Assembly (NCBI GenBank): GCA_902609685.1
Contig: CACLSR010000002.1
Coordinates: 1 to 64,000, forward strand
From: an uncultured Pelagibacteraceae bacterium
GTDB lineage: Bacteria; Pseudomonadota; Alphaproteobacteria; Pelagibacterales; Pelagibacteraceae
Reading direction: 5' to 3'
DNA: 64,000 bases
Shown here: positions 37,352 to 46,846 of the stretch, in pieces
Layout of the letters: each line of letters starts with the position of its first letter
Position numbering within the stretch: position 1 is the stretch's first letter
The notes under the pieces: model-generated
Told to the model about the DNA's origin: nothing
The model's input: the letters and a program-made list of their open reading frames with translations, nothing else
Databases searched by the model: none
Translations under genes and position numbers: made by a program

Positions 37352-37679
37352 ACTCTCAGAAAAAAAATGTGTCCCTTGTGAAGGCGGTGTGCTTGCACTC
37401 GACATAAGTGAAATACATAAATATCAAAAAAAAATTGATGGATGGGATGTTATCAAAAATGAGAAAAATATATATTTTTTAGAAAAAAAATTTACATTTA
37501 AAAATTTTGTTGAGAGTCAAAAATTTGTTAACGAAGTAGGTAGAATATCTGAGGAGGAAGGTCATCATCCTGAAATTTTATTTGGATGGGGTTATGCAAA
37601 AATAAATATCTCAACTCACGCAATTGAAGGATTATCTGAAAACGATTTCATCTTAGCTTCAAAGATTGACAAGATTTAA
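37344..37679 (+). CDS. phhB: Pterin-4a-carbinolamine dehydratase
   Basis: This 111-residue enzyme regenerates tetrahydrobiopterin-type cofactors and may take part in molybdopterin or pterin metabolism. The active-site motif EEEGHHPE has His74-His75-Pro76, and the later STHAIEGLSENDF gives the third His and Asp. Length is typical (about 95-115). An N-terminal KKCVPCEGG segment is also seen in many family members. It overlaps the glycosyltransferase gene and meets purH tail to tail with a 4-bp overlap. Confidence 0.93.
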   Translation: MNKLSEKKCVPCEGGVLALDISEIHKYQKKIDGWDVIKNEKNIYFLEKKFTFKNFVESQKFVNEVGRISEEEGHHPEILFGWGYAKINISTHAIEGLSENDFILASKIDKI

Positions 37680-39232
37680 TGTCTAAAATGTCTTGTTTTA
37701 GAGAAAATTAAAATAGTATTAGTTTTATCTGCAAACTTTATAATTTCTTTATCTCTGATTGATCCTTGGGGTTGGATTACAGCAGAAACACCTGATTGAA
37801 TTAATTTTTCAATACCATCAACAAATGGAAAAAAAGCATCAGACGCTGCAACAATTTCTTTTTCATTTTTTTTGAACTTTCTCATTTTATTTATTGCAAT
37901 TTGACAACTATCTAGCCTACTAGGTTGTCCAGATCCGATACCAACTGTTGTTTTATCACCAACCAGCACAATAGCATTGGATTTAACATGACGGGAAATA
38001 TTGAATGCAAATAATAAATTTTCAAATTGTATTTTGTTTGGTTTTTTTTTTGAAACAACTTTGAAATCCTTCTTTTTAAAAATAAGATCATCTTGAGATT
38101 GAATCAACATTGAGTCTGATGCAGATTTTATTTGAAGAACATCATCAAAGTTAAAGTTTGTCGAGTCTATAATTCTAACATTCTTCTTGGTTTTCAATAA
38201 TTTAAGAGCACTTGTTTCAAAACCATTTGCAATAATTACCTCTAAAAAGGTTTTATTTAACTCAATAGCTAAACTTTTATTAATTTTAAAATTACAAGAG
38301 ACTATACCTCCAAATGCGCTTACAGGATCACATTCAAATGCAGATTTATAACTGCTTACTTTGTCCTTTAAAATAGAAACTCCACAGGGGTTAGCATGTT
38401 TGATAATTACAGTGCCTATATTTTTTGGTAGGCTTTTGGATATCTTTAAAGCAGCAAAAATATCATTGTAATTGTTATAGCTTAATTGTTTTCCATGAAT
38501 TTTTTTTAATTTGAAATCCTTATTTTTAGAGTAAATAGCAGATATTTGGTGTGGATTTTCTCCATATCTTAATCTCTCGATTAAGTTTCCATAAATAATT
38601 TTTTTCTCAGTAAAATTTTCACTTGTGACTGAATTGAAGTAATCTGAAATTACAGAGTCATAATATGCTGTTTCATTAAAGGCTGATTGAGATAATTTTT
38701 TTCTAAATTCTAATTTTGTTGCACCCTTAAATCTTTTTAACTGATCAATCAATGCTGAATATTGATTGGTGGATGTTATTACTGCAACGTCATTGTAATT
38801 TTTTGCAGCACTTCTAACTAAGGCAGGACCACCAATATCAATTTTTTCAATTATTCTATTATGATTTTTTGTTGTGTTTAAAGTTTTTTCAAATGGATAA
38901 AAGTTGACTATGACTAAATCAATATTTTGAAAATTATTTTTTTTTATTTCTCTTTTATGAGAATTATTATTTCTTTTATTTAAGATTCCCGCATGAATTT
39001 TAGGATGTAGTGTTTTAACACGTCCATCAAGAATTTCATTAAAACCAGTATAATCAGAAACTTCAAGGCATCGATAGCCTAATTTTCTAATTGCCTTAAA
39101 TGTACCCCCTGAACTAACCAGTTTAACATTATACCTGTTTAAAGTTTGTAATAATGGTTTTAAGTTTGATTTATCTGAAACAGATATTACAGCTGATTTT
39201 ATTCTTCTTACTATATTTTTTTTATTTGCCAT
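37676..39232 (-). CDS. purH: Bifunctional AICAR transformylase/IMP cyclohydrolase
   Basis: This 518-residue enzyme carries out the last two steps of purine synthesis. The N-terminal cyclohydrolase domain starts with KSAVISVSDKSNL and includes SSGGTFKAIR and VNFYPFEKT. The transformylase domain has KHANPCG (about residue 257), and the end reads VDGIEKLIQSGVSAVIQPQGS (in parts). It uses AICAR from HisF. It overlaps the upstream heparinase-like gene by 22 bp. rpe-heparinase-like-purH is a recurring alphaproteobacterial cluster. Confidence 0.96.
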   Translation of the reverse strand: MANKKNIVRRIKSAVISVSDKSNLKPLLQTLNRYNVKLVSSGGTFKAIRKLGYRCLEVSDYTGFNEILDGRVKTLHPKIHAGILNKRNNNSHKREIKKNNFQNIDLVIVNFYPFEKTLNTTKNHNRIIEKIDIGGPALVRSAAKNYNDVAVITSTNQYSALIDQLKRFKGATKLEFRKKLSQSAFNETAYYDSVISDYFNSVTSENFTEKKIIYGNLIERLRYGENPHQISAIYSKNKDFKLKKIHGKQLSYNNYNDIFAALKISKSLPKNIGTVIIKHANPCGVSILKDKVSSYKSAFECDPVSAFGGIVSCNFKINKSLAIELNKTFLEVIIANGFETSALKLLKTKKNVRIIDSTNFNFDDVLQIKSASDSMLIQSQDDLIFKKKDFKVVSKKKPNKIQFENLLFAFNISRHVKSNAIVLVGDKTTVGIGSGQPSRLDSCQIAINKMRKFKKNEKEIVAASDAFFPFVDGIEKLIQSGVSAVIQPQGSIRDKEIIKFADKTNTILIFSKTRHFRH

Positions 39233-40818
39233 TTAATATCTTCGGTCTGGTTATTTGAAATTCCAGAAATAAATATATTTTGATTATCAATGTATGAATT
39301 TTTATTACCGAAATATAAACCATTATCAATATTTATATCATAATTATCACAAGTAAATTTCCAACCCTCATCCTCCAATTCAATTAATATTGATTTACCA
39401 TCCTGAGTTTTCATTAATTTTACGTCAGGTTCTACATGAAATCGAATGTCAAATTTATAATTTTTATTAATCTTTTTTAGAATTTTATCACAACCAATAA
39501 AAGTTTCTTCTCCAGGATAAAATTCTATATTTCTTTCATGAATAGTATTATATTTTTTTTGGTATCCATCATGAGAAGCATTTATTTTCCAATAGTTTTT
39601 TTCAAAAATAGTTTCTCTTTTTGTAATTTTTAAACCCCTGGTAACAAAAAAAGATTTATCACTGTTTGTAAATTTGCAGGAAGAATTATCATCGATTACT
39701 AAGGTATTCTGAGCAGCAGTTGATCTTGATAAATGATTAAGTTTTATATTTGTTTCACTATGATAGCCACAATTGCTAATTAATTTTTTTCCATTAGAAA
39801 TTATTTCAAAAGATAAAGCTCCAGATTGATAATCTTTTGAAAAAAATGAATTTGGTGAAGGACCAGCATCCATAGTGAGACACATTTTTTTATTTCTCAA
39901 AATTATATATCCACCATAATCTTGATTGTCATTTTTGAATTTATAACCTAGTCTTTGAAGATAATTATCAAAATTATTATTATCTGAGATGTTATTACCG
40001 TTATAAAGAATATCACTTTTTAGATTTTGCCAAACAAAAGCGTAACCTTGTCCAAGATAGTATATTGTTTCATTGATATGTTCTGGAATATTAATTTGGG
40101 ATTCTTTAAACCACTCTCTGATTAAAATATAATATTTCAAATAAAATATTAATTGTTTAATACTCCTTGATTTAGGAAAACCAGAATTATCAAGAGTAAT
40201 TTTAGATATTTTTTTTAGTAAATTTAAACCATATGGCAAATACTTTTTTTCATCCTGATAACAAAGGCCAACTAATATAATAGATGCACAACCTATCAAT
40301 TTATCTTCAACAAATTTTGATTTATTAATTTCATTTATGAGGTGATTTGCTTGTTTTTGTACCATATTGTTGAAATCAATTTTATATTGTCCCTTACCAT
40401 CTTCATAAGTGAGATTATGACTAGATAACCAAGCAATAATTCTTTTTGCAGTTAAATCGAAATTCCAACTTTTTGCATTGTATTTATGATTTAAAGTCAT
40501 CCAGTTTTTTATAACTGATTGGGTATTTTTTTTTGAAGACTTAAGATCTAAACTAAAAAGCCAATAAAAATTATTGAGTTTTTTTAAGTTTTTTTTGGTT
40601 ATTTCTTTATTATCCCAAATTTCATTTAATGCAAAATCTTCAATCCTAAATTTTTTTTTTTGATATTTAATTAAGGATGAAAGTAAATAAGGACTAGGCT
40701 TATAAATCAAATTTTGATAATAAGTTTTTGAAATTTTTTTATCGTACAGACTAGAATTTAAATATAATTCTCTTATTTTATCGAAAATATTAAAAAAAAA
40801 CCGACTTATGTAAATCAT
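39211..40818 (-). CDS. Heparinase II/III-like protein
   Basis: This 535-residue protein has an N-terminal alpha/alpha-toroid-like domain (about 1-270) and a C-terminal beta-sandwich (about 290-535) with the heparinase II/III pattern, including MDAGPSPNSFFSKDYQSGAL, HLSRSTAAQNTLVIDD and ASHDGYQKKYNTIHERNI (shown in separate pieces). There is no obvious signal peptide, so cytoplasmic or unusual export is possible. The substrate is not known; alphaproteobacterial members near purH are not shown to act on heparin. It starts 4 bp after rpe. Confidence 0.83.
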   Translation of the reverse strand: MIYISRFFFNIFDKIRELYLNSSLYDKKISKTYYQNLIYKPSPYLLSSLIKYQKKKFRIEDFALNEIWDNKEITKKNLKKLNNFYWLFSLDLKSSKKNTQSVIKNWMTLNHKYNAKSWNFDLTAKRIIAWLSSHNLTYEDGKGQYKIDFNNMVQKQANHLINEINKSKFVEDKLIGCASIILVGLCYQDEKKYLPYGLNLLKKISKITLDNSGFPKSRSIKQLIFYLKYYILIREWFKESQINIPEHINETIYYLGQGYAFVWQNLKSDILYNGNNISDNNNFDNYLQRLGYKFKNDNQDYGGYIILRNKKMCLTMDAGPSPNSFFSKDYQSGALSFEIISNGKKLISNCGYHSETNIKLNHLSRSTAAQNTLVIDDNSSCKFTNSDKSFFVTRGLKITKRETIFEKNYWKINASHDGYQKKYNTIHERNIEFYPGEETFIGCDKILKKINKNYKFDIRFHVEPDVKLMKTQDGKSILIELEDEGWKFTCDNYDINIDNGLYFGNKNSYIDNQNIFISGISNNQTEDIKWQIKKI

Positions 40819-40822
40819 GAAA

Positions 40823-41482
40823 TTATTTTGATTTTAATAATTCAATATTCTTTTTTATATCTCCATTATTACTTTTAAAAATTGTTGTTCCAGAAACGAG
40901 TATATTTGCTCCTGCTTCTATTGCCTCTTTTGAATTGTCAAAATTGATACCTCCATCAATTTCAATATCAAAATTGAGATTTTGAGTTTTCTGTATTTCT
41001 TTTAGCTCTTTAATTTTTACTAAAACTTCTGGCATAAATTTTTGACCACCAAAACCGGGGTTAACACTCATTATTAAAACTAAGTCAATTTCGTTCAAGT
41101 GTTCTCTAATTACATCAACTTTAGTTTCAGGATTTAAAGATACTCCGACCTTTTTATTCAATTGTTTTATCTTTGAAATAGATGAACTTAGATCGTCTGT
41201 AGCCTCTGGATGAATAGTAATAATATCTGCACCTGCATCAGAATATGCATCGATATATTTGTGTACTGGAGAAATCATTAAATGGACATCAAATATCATT
41301 GATGATTGTTTTTTTAATGCTTTTATAACTGGAGGCCCGATGGTTAAATTTGGAACAAAATGCCCATCCATCACATCTACATGAATCATATCAGCCCCAG
41401 CGTCTTCCAAACGTTTTATTTCGTTTCCTAATTGACTAAAATCAGCAGATAAGATTGACGGTGATATTTGTATTTTTTTCAT
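40823..41482 (-). CDS. rpe: Ribulose-phosphate 3-epimerase
   Basis: This 219-residue TIM-barrel enzyme interconverts ribulose-5-phosphate and xylulose-5-phosphate. SPSILSADFSQLGNEI starts the protein; HVDVMDGHFVPN holds the metal-binding His and Asp, and MSVNPGFGGQKFM (about residue 140) the phosphate site. The second Asp is in EIDGGIN. It is co-directional with heparinase-like and purH and may lead that operon or follow the small membrane gene 27 bp upstream. Confidence 0.95.
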   Translation of the reverse strand: MKKIQISPSILSADFSQLGNEIKRLEDAGADMIHVDVMDGHFVPNLTIGPPVIKALKKQSSMIFDVHLMISPVHKYIDAYSDAGADIITIHPEATDDLSSSISKIKQLNKKVGVSLNPETKVDVIREHLNEIDLVLIMSVNPGFGGQKFMPEVLVKIKELKEIQKTQNLNFDIEIDGGINFDNSKEAIEAGANILVSGTTIFKSNNGDIKKNIELLKSK

Positions 41483-41509
41483 TGATAACTAAATTACTAG
41501 TACCAATTT

Positions 41510-41866
41510 TTAAAATTTAATTGAATTAAAAAATTGATAAATTTGTCTAGAAATTTCACTTTCCAAAGGAAAAGATAACATTCCCATGACAGAATATCCC
41601 AAAATCCATGGCATTAAATAAAATCTTATCATAAAGAAAAACCAAGCAACGTATAGTGGAACTATCGGTTGAATAATAAATTCGGGTGTAATTGGTTTAA
41701 AAATACGTAGTAATGGATTGGTAAATTTTACGAATACTTTCATGAAAAAAAATTGAGAGTCTTCTTTTTGAAAAATATTCATTGCAACTCTGCCAATTAA
41801 TGTCCACATTATTACCCCAAGTATGTAATCAATAATGTACACCATTGGGTGAAAATTAGCCGACAT
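41510..41866 (-). CDS. Small multi-pass membrane protein, YggT-like
   Basis: This 118-residue protein has hydrophobic stretches at about residues 8-27 and 65-95. The central KFTNPLLRIFKPITPEF followed by IQPIVPLYVAWF resembles YggT (which has NPLL..ir.i.P..) but identity is too low to be certain. No function is known. It lies upstream of rpe in the same direction, and a terminator for the symporter gene separates it from the upstream gene. The N-terminal helix is rich in Met and aromatic residues. Confidence 0.6.
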   Translation of the reverse strand: MSANFHPMVYIIDYILGVIMWTLIGRVAMNIFQKEDSQFFFMKVFVKFTNPLLRIFKPITPEFIIQPIVPLYVAWFFFMIRFYLMPWILGYSVMGMLSFPLESEISRQIYQFFNSIKF

Positions 41867-41900
41867 TAAAGAATTTATATTGGAAAAAGACTTGAATTAA

Positions 41901-41924
41901 AAGGGGCGAAATTAATCGCCCCTT
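41901..41924 (-). terminator. Intrinsic terminator after symporter gene
   Basis: A 9-bp perfect stem, AAGGGGCGA/TCGCCCCTT, with a 6-nt AATTAA loop lies 11 bp beyond the stop of the symporter gene (- strand). On the - strand the stem is followed by TTAATT, a modest U-run. The GC-rich stem is exceptional for this region and fits a highly expressed transporter. Confidence 0.85.
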
Positions 41925-41935
41925 AAAATAATTAT

Positions 41936-43750
41936 TTAGTGTTGTTTGCCAAGGATCGATTTACCTGATGGTACACGAACCTCATCAACCATTTTCTGCG
42001 TTGCAGCGTTTGGCGCTGAAGTCATTAAACTTACAACAACCATAGCTACTAAGCTGACAGCTGAACCAAAGATACCAAATGTTAACTGTGTAATACCTAA
42101 GAATCCACTTCCGCCGTTTCTTACCCAAATTAGGTAACCAGCACCAGAAATTAATCCTAAAGCCATACCAGCTATAGCACCTTCTCTATTAGCTCTCTTC
42201 CACCATACACCAAGTACAAGTGGGAAGAATAATCCAGACATCGCAAAGTCAAAAGCCCAGATTACCGAACCTAAGATACCTTGGATCTCCATTGCTGCAA
42301 TAGTTGCTCCAGCAAAACCAATTACTACAAGTAGTACCCTTGCAACAACTAGTCTCTTAGCAGTCTCAGCTTTTGGATCGATGATTTTATAATAAACATC
42401 GTGTGAGATTGCGTTTGCAATTGCTAGAATCAAACCATCAGCTGTTGACATGGCAGCAGCCATACCTCCAGCAGCAACTAGACCTGAGATTACGTATGGT
42501 AATCCAGCTATTTCCGGAGTTGCTAACACAACGGCTTTACCACCCATGAAAAACTCATTTAATTCAAGAGTTCCATTTCCGTTAAAGTCGCTTACAAACA
42601 TTAAGTTTGCTTGGTTCCAGTTTTGATACCAATCTATCGCTTGGACTTCTGAAATTGATTTACCAATAATACCTGTTGGTAATGTTGGATCAATCAATGA
42701 CAACTTAGATAGTGTCGCTAACATTGGAGCAGAAGAATAAAGTAGGAAGATAAAGAATAAAGACCAACCTACTGATTTTCTAGCTGCTTTTACACTTGGA
42801 GTAGTGAAATATCTCATCATCACGTGAGGCAATGAAGCTGTTCCCATCATCATCGCTAGTGCTAATGAAATAAACGCCCAAGGCGTTGCATTCACCGCTG
42901 AGTGAGCTTTAGTTATACCAGCCAAACCTTTTGGCACCTCTTTTAGATTTTCAGCAGAGTTTTTCACAAAACCAAACTGAGCTTCTAATTCAGCAATTCT
43001 TGATACTTCATCAGCTAACATGAAGTGTGGGAAGAAACCCGCACCCATTTTGTTACTGATCCAGAATACTGGTAATAAGTAAGCTATGATTAGTACAATA
43101 TATTGCGCAACCTGTGTCCAAGTTACTCCTCTCATACCACCTAACATTGAACATAGTAAGATACTTACTAATCCAACATAAACTGCGTATTGGAATGGAA
43201 TATCAAGTGCAACAGATGCAATAGTACCTGTAGCGTTAATTTGTGCAGTCACATAAGTAAATGATGCAACAGTTAAAACTACTACTGCAAGAAATCTACT
43301 TAAATTACCACCATATCTTGTACCAATAAAATCTGGAACTGTGTAACAGCCAAATTTTCTTAAGTATGGTGCTAATAAAGATGCGACTAATACATATCCA
43401 CCAGTCCAACCTACAAGAAGTGCCATATATCCGTAACCTTTGAAGTAAATACCTCCTGCCATTGCAACGAATGATGCACCAGACATCCAGTCTGCCGCAG
43501 TTGCCATTCCGTTGAATACAGTTGGCACTTGTCTTCCAGCTACGTAATAAGCATCAGCTTGAGCTGTACGTGATAGATAACCAATTATAGCATAAATGGC
43601 TACTGTGAAAGCAACGAAACAAATTCCGATTGTTTTCGCAGTCATACCCATCTGCTCGGCAATTGACATAATGATTATGAAAGCTAAAAAACCACCTGTA
43701 TAGATTCCATAAACCTTAGGTAAATTGTCTATAAAATTACCTTTTATCAT
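41936..43750 (-). CDS. Sodium:solute symporter, large subunit (acetate-permease-like)
   Basis: This 604-residue SSS-family transporter has about 13 membrane helices. DAYYVAGRQVPTVFNGMATAADWMSGASF (in parts: YYVAGRQVP, NGMATAADWMSGASF) is the family signature. The adjacent DUF4212 gene makes it the two-subunit VC_2705-like type, whose members take up acetate or other small carboxylates; the substrate here is inferred. A large loop near residue 388 holds a complete EF-hand-like calcium loop. Codon use and base composition are richer in G+C than in neighbouring genes, suggesting high expression. The terminator follows. Confidence 0.9.
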   Translation of the reverse strand: MIKGNFIDNLPKVYGIYTGGFLAFIIIMSIAEQMGMTAKTIGICFVAFTVAIYAIIGYLSRTAQADAYYVAGRQVPTVFNGMATAADWMSGASFVAMAGGIYFKGYGYMALLVGWTGGYVLVASLLAPYLRKFGCYTVPDFIGTRYGGNLSRFLAVVVLTVASFTYVTAQINATGTIASVALDIPFQYAVYVGLVSILLCSMLGGMRGVTWTQVAQYIVLIIAYLLPVFWISNKMGAGFFPHFMLADEVSRIAELEAQFGFVKNSAENLKEVPKGLAGITKAHSAVNATPWAFISLALAMMMGTASLPHVMMRYFTTPSVKAARKSVGWSLFFIFLLYSSAPMLATLSKLSLIDPTLPTGIIGKSISEVQAIDWYQNWNQANLMFVSDFNGNGTLELNEFFMGGKAVVLATPEIAGLPYVISGLVAAGGMAAAMSTADGLILAIANAISHDVYYKIIDPKAETAKRLVVARVLLVVIGFAGATIAAMEIQGILGSVIWAFDFAMSGLFFPLVLGVWWKRANREGAIAGMALGLISGAGYLIWVRNGGSGFLGITQLTFGIFGSAVSLVAMVVVSLMTSAPNAATQKMVDEVRVPSGKSILGKQH

Positions 43751-44011
43751 TTAGTCATCCCCTCTTTCTGAGAAGCCGAACTCTTCATCAATTTTCTCCT
43801 GCCTGTTCGCAAACCAGAAAATTAGGATTACGAAAGCACCAAGTGAACCTTGACAAGTGAACCAATAAGTTAACGGATAACCAAATGGTCCCGTAACTTC
43901 ATTCATTTCAGCCCCGAATAAGAAGATGCCAATTGAGAATACAAACCAGATTGCTAGTGTCATGAATAGCAAACCTCTGGATTTTTCCCAGTGTTGTTCT
44001 TGTTTTGACAT
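43751..44011 (-). CDS. Sodium/solute symporter small subunit (DUF4212)
   Basis: This 86-residue protein has two membrane helices (about residues 15-36 and 48-68). HWEKSRGLLFMTLAIWF at the start and FGYPLTYWFTCQGSLGAFVILIFWFA (in parts: PLTYWFTCQGS) are typical of the TIGR03647/DUF4212 small subunit. It lies directly upstream of the large subunit with no gap. The ribosome-binding site AGAGAGAGG is well placed, 5 nt before ATG. Confidence 0.93.
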   Translation of the reverse strand: MSKQEQHWEKSRGLLFMTLAIWFVFSIGIFLFGAEMNEVTGPFGYPLTYWFTCQGSLGAFVILIFWFANRQEKIDEEFGFSERGDD

Positions 44012-44029
44012 TTATACCTCTCTCTTTTT

Positions 44030-44117
44030 AGTTATAACTGGCAAAAACCATAACCATTATCGAAGAGATTTAAAGTGTTAAAATTGCTCAAATTAGTCCG
44101 ATTTATGGGTTATAACT
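44030..44117. promoter_or_regulatory. Paired GTTATAAC palindromes in divergent promoter region
   Basis: GTTATAAC occurs at 44031-44038 and 44109-44116, each a perfect 8-bp palindrome, 78 bp apart in the 125-bp gap between the DUF4212 symporter subunit gene and an unknown gene on the + strand. The first is part of AGTTATAACT. A reversed GGTTATG-like half also occurs at 44049-44055. They could be operators for a shared regulator or -10 boxes for each direction (TATAAC). Confidence 0.4.
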
Positions 44118-44136
44118 ATCAAAAATAGCTTATTTT

Positions 44137-44760
44137 ATGGGAAAATATAAACTTACCTGGAAAGATCTTACCTTGAGGGACTTCAAGATCTATCTATTTG
44201 CCCTTTTTAAAGCATTTATCCCTAAAAAAAAAATTAAGTCATTAGATGAATTAGAGGATTTTATTCAAACAAAATCAGCTTGGGTTTCACAAGTTACTTT
44301 GTATGGTTATTTAAAGACCAGGATGGGCACTAGGTATGTTCTTCATTTTGAAAATGATGAATTTATGAAGTCAGTTAATTTAGCTAAGTGGAATATCTAT
44401 GCTGTGGCTTTGCAAGATCTTACGTTTTTTACTTTCTCTTATTTAAAAGCAACTACAAATTATGAAGATACCAATAGGGCTAAAGAAATTTTTTTAAAAA
44501 TTCTAGACGATGAAATTTCAAACAAAATGCCTTTAGATATTATCGAAAACACCAAAAAAAATTTTGATGAAAGATTTGAGAAAATGAATTGGGATACTTA
44601 TCATACTGATCTCCCTTTTAATCCTAGCGCTTTGTCTTTATATAAGTGGGCTCCAATAGCTGAGGAGCTAAAAACTTTAGATCGTAAAATAGTTTTGAAT
44701 TCAGTCATTCTCAAATGGGATGTCGTTAAGAAAGAATTTCAAGAAAGATTAGGTTTCTAA
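44137..44760 (+). CDS. Unknown protein linked to the symporter
   Basis: This 207-residue cytoplasmic protein is predicted to be mostly helical, with no signal peptide or membrane helix. Aromatic residues are frequent (for example [20 protein letters not shown] near residue 48). I recognise no catalytic motif. It is divergent from the symporter small-subunit gene and convergent with acs (4-bp overlap), so it is locked between the transport and activation genes of the presumed acetate pathway. I recall similar unknown genes next to DUF4212 symporters in other alphaproteobacteria, but could not check that. Confidence 0.75.
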   Translation: MGKYKLTWKDLTLRDFKIYLFALFKAFIPKKKIKSLDELEDFIQTKSAWVSQVTLYGYLKTRMGTRYVLHFENDEFMKSVNLAKWNIYAVALQDLTFFTFSYLKATTNYEDTNRAKEIFLKILDDEISNKMPLDIIENTKKNFDERFEKMNWDTYHTDLPFNPSALSLYKWAPIAEELKTLDRKIVLNSVILKWDVVKKEFQERLGF

Positions 44761-46835
44761 GTATTTTTTCTATTGTCAACTAAACTATCAACAACACTTG
44801 GATCAGCCAAAGTAGTGGTATCACCTAATTGACCATGTTCATTTGCTGCAATCTTTCTAAGAATTCTTCTCATTATTTTTCCAGATCTTGTTTTTGGAAG
44901 CCCTGGAGTAAAGTGAATCAAGTCAGGAGTTGCTAATGGACCTATTTGTTTTCTAACCCATAATTTTAGTTCTCTTTCAAGATCTCCTGTCTCAGTCTCA
45001 CCTGCATTAAGAGTTACGTAACAATATAGTCCATTTCCTTTAATGTCATGTGGATAACCAACCACAGCAGCTTCAGCAACTTTAGGATGAGCAACAAAAG
45101 CACTTTCAATTTCAGCAGTACCCAAGTTGTGTCCTGATACAATAATTACGTCATCTACTCGTCCAGTGATCCAGTAATATCCATCCTTGTCTCTTCTGCA
45201 CCCGTCCCCAGTAAAATATTTTCCATCAAATTGTGAAAAGTAAGTATCAATAAATCTTTGATGATCACCATAAACAGTTCGCATTTGGCCTGGCCAAGAC
45301 TGAGCTATACAAAGTCTCCCTTCTCCTGCACCTTTAATTTCTTTTCCGTCTTTATCGACAAGAACAGGTTTAATTCCATAAAAAGGTTTTGTTGCTGATC
45401 CAGGTTTTAAAGGTATAGCTCCTGTTTGAGGCGCAATTAAAATTCCGCCTGTCTCTGTTTGCCACCAGGTATCTACGATTGGACACTTTGAGTTTCCAAC
45501 TGTTTTGTAATACCACATCCAAGCCTCTGGATTTATAGGTTCTCCGACTGTACCCAATAATTTTAGAGATTTTCGAGATGTTTTATTTACTGGATCATCA
45601 CCTTCTCGCATAAGTGCTCTGATAGCTGTTGGAGCAGTATAAAAAGTATTAACTTTATATTTATCAACAATCTGCCACCATCTTGAGCTGTCCGGATAAT
45701 TTGGTACTCCCTCAAACATTATTGTAGTAGCTCCGTTAGATAAAGGTCCATAAATAATGTAACTATGACCTGTTACCCAACCTATGTCTGCAGTACACCA
45801 ATAAATATCTTTAGGCTTATAGTTAAATATGTATTGATGAGTCATGGAAGCATAAACCATGTACCCGCCTGTTGTATGTAGTACACCTTTCGGTTTACCT
45901 GTAGATCCAGAGGTATAAAGAATAAATAAAGGATCTTCCGCATTCATTTCCTCAGGTTCACAATGACTTGGGACATCTTTAATTAGATCATGATACCAAA
46001 CATCTCTGTCGTCATCCCAATAAACATAGTTTCCTGTTCTTTTGACAACAATACATTTTTTAACATCAGGACAATTACTTAATGCTTCATCTGTTGTTGC
46101 TTTTAATGGAATTGTTTTTCCACCTCTAACACCCTCATCAGCTGTTATAATGTATTCTGATTTACAATCATTTACTCTTCCAGAAATAGACTCTGCTGAA
46201 AATCCACCAAAAATTATGGAATGTATGGCTCCTATTCTTGCACAAGCTAACATCAAAACAGCCAGCTCGGGTATCATCGTTAAATATATTGTTACTCTGT
46301 CTCCTTTTTGTATGCCTAATTTTTTTAGACCATTAGCTGCTTTTGAAACTTTTTGATGAAGTTGTTTATAAGAAATTTTTTGAGTATCCTTAGGATCATC
46401 GCCTACCCAAATAATTGCTGTTTTATCTTTTTTATCTTTTAAATGTCGATCAATACAATTAGCAGATGCATTTAAAGTTCCATCTTCAAACCATTTTATT
46501 TTAACTTCATCTTTACTATACTTCACATCTTTAATTTTTTTGTATGGTTTTATCCATGTAATTCTTTTCCCCTCTTTTTTCCAAAAAGCATTATTGTTCT
46601 TAATAGAGTCAGTATATTTATTCTGATATTGAGATTTATTAATTAAACCACTTTTCACCCACTCTGGTTTTGGTTTAAAAATAAGTTCTTGTGTTGAGCC
46701 TTCGTTATTAATTTTAACTTTTTTAATCTTACTTTTAATCTTTTTTTTTCTTTTAAGAATTTTTTTTCTTTTTTTAACCTTCTTTCTTTTAGAGGTTTTT
46801 TTTCTAGATTTAGATTTTTTCTTTCTTTTAGGCAT
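44757..46835 (-). CDS. acs: Acetyl-CoA synthetase with basic N-terminal extension
   Basis: This 692-residue ANL-family ligase makes acetyl-CoA from acetate, ATP and CoA. Core motifs are [19 protein letters not shown] (AMP site, about residue 302), WWQTETGG and, at the C-terminus, [12 protein letters not shown] with the catalytic, acetylatable Lys. The first 41 residues are extraordinary: 28 are Lys or Arg (23 Lys, 5 Arg), before family sequence begins at about residue 55 (PEWV). No internal ATG, GTG or TTG lies between this tail and the family start, so the tail seems real. It is close to the symporter operon, which may supply acetate. Confidence 0.93.
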   Translation of the reverse strand: MPKRKKKSKSRKKTSKRKKVKKRKKILKRKKKIKSKIKKVKINNEGSTQELIFKPKPEWVKSGLINKSQYQNKYTDSIKNNNAFWKKEGKRITWIKPYKKIKDVKYSKDEVKIKWFEDGTLNASANCIDRHLKDKKDKTAIIWVGDDPKDTQKISYKQLHQKVSKAANGLKKLGIQKGDRVTIYLTMIPELAVLMLACARIGAIHSIIFGGFSAESISGRVNDCKSEYIITADEGVRGGKTIPLKATTDEALSNCPDVKKCIVVKRTGNYVYWDDDRDVWYHDLIKDVPSHCEPEEMNAEDPLFILYTSGSTGKPKGVLHTTGGYMVYASMTHQYIFNYKPKDIYWCTADIGWVTGHSYIIYGPLSNGATTIMFEGVPNYPDSSRWWQIVDKYKVNTFYTAPTAIRALMREGDDPVNKTSRKSLKLLGTVGEPINPEAWMWYYKTVGNSKCPIVDTWWQTETGGILIAPQTGAIPLKPGSATKPFYGIKPVLVDKDGKEIKGAGEGRLCIAQSWPGQMRTVYGDHQRFIDTYFSQFDGKYFTGDGCRRDKDGYYWITGRVDDVIIVSGHNLGTAEIESAFVAHPKVAEAAVVGYPHDIKGNGLYCYVTLNAGETETGDLERELKLWVRKQIGPLATPDLIHFTPGLPKTRSGKIMRRILRKIAANEHGQLGDTTTLADPSVVDSLVDNRKNT

Positions 46836-46846
46836 AAATATTAATT

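Noticed and set aside
46710-46835. Lys-rich tail of acs as frameshift or wrong start
   Set aside because: No downstream ATG, GTG or TTG gives a shorter full-domain protein, and the frame runs on without break, so I keep the tail as real but flag it.
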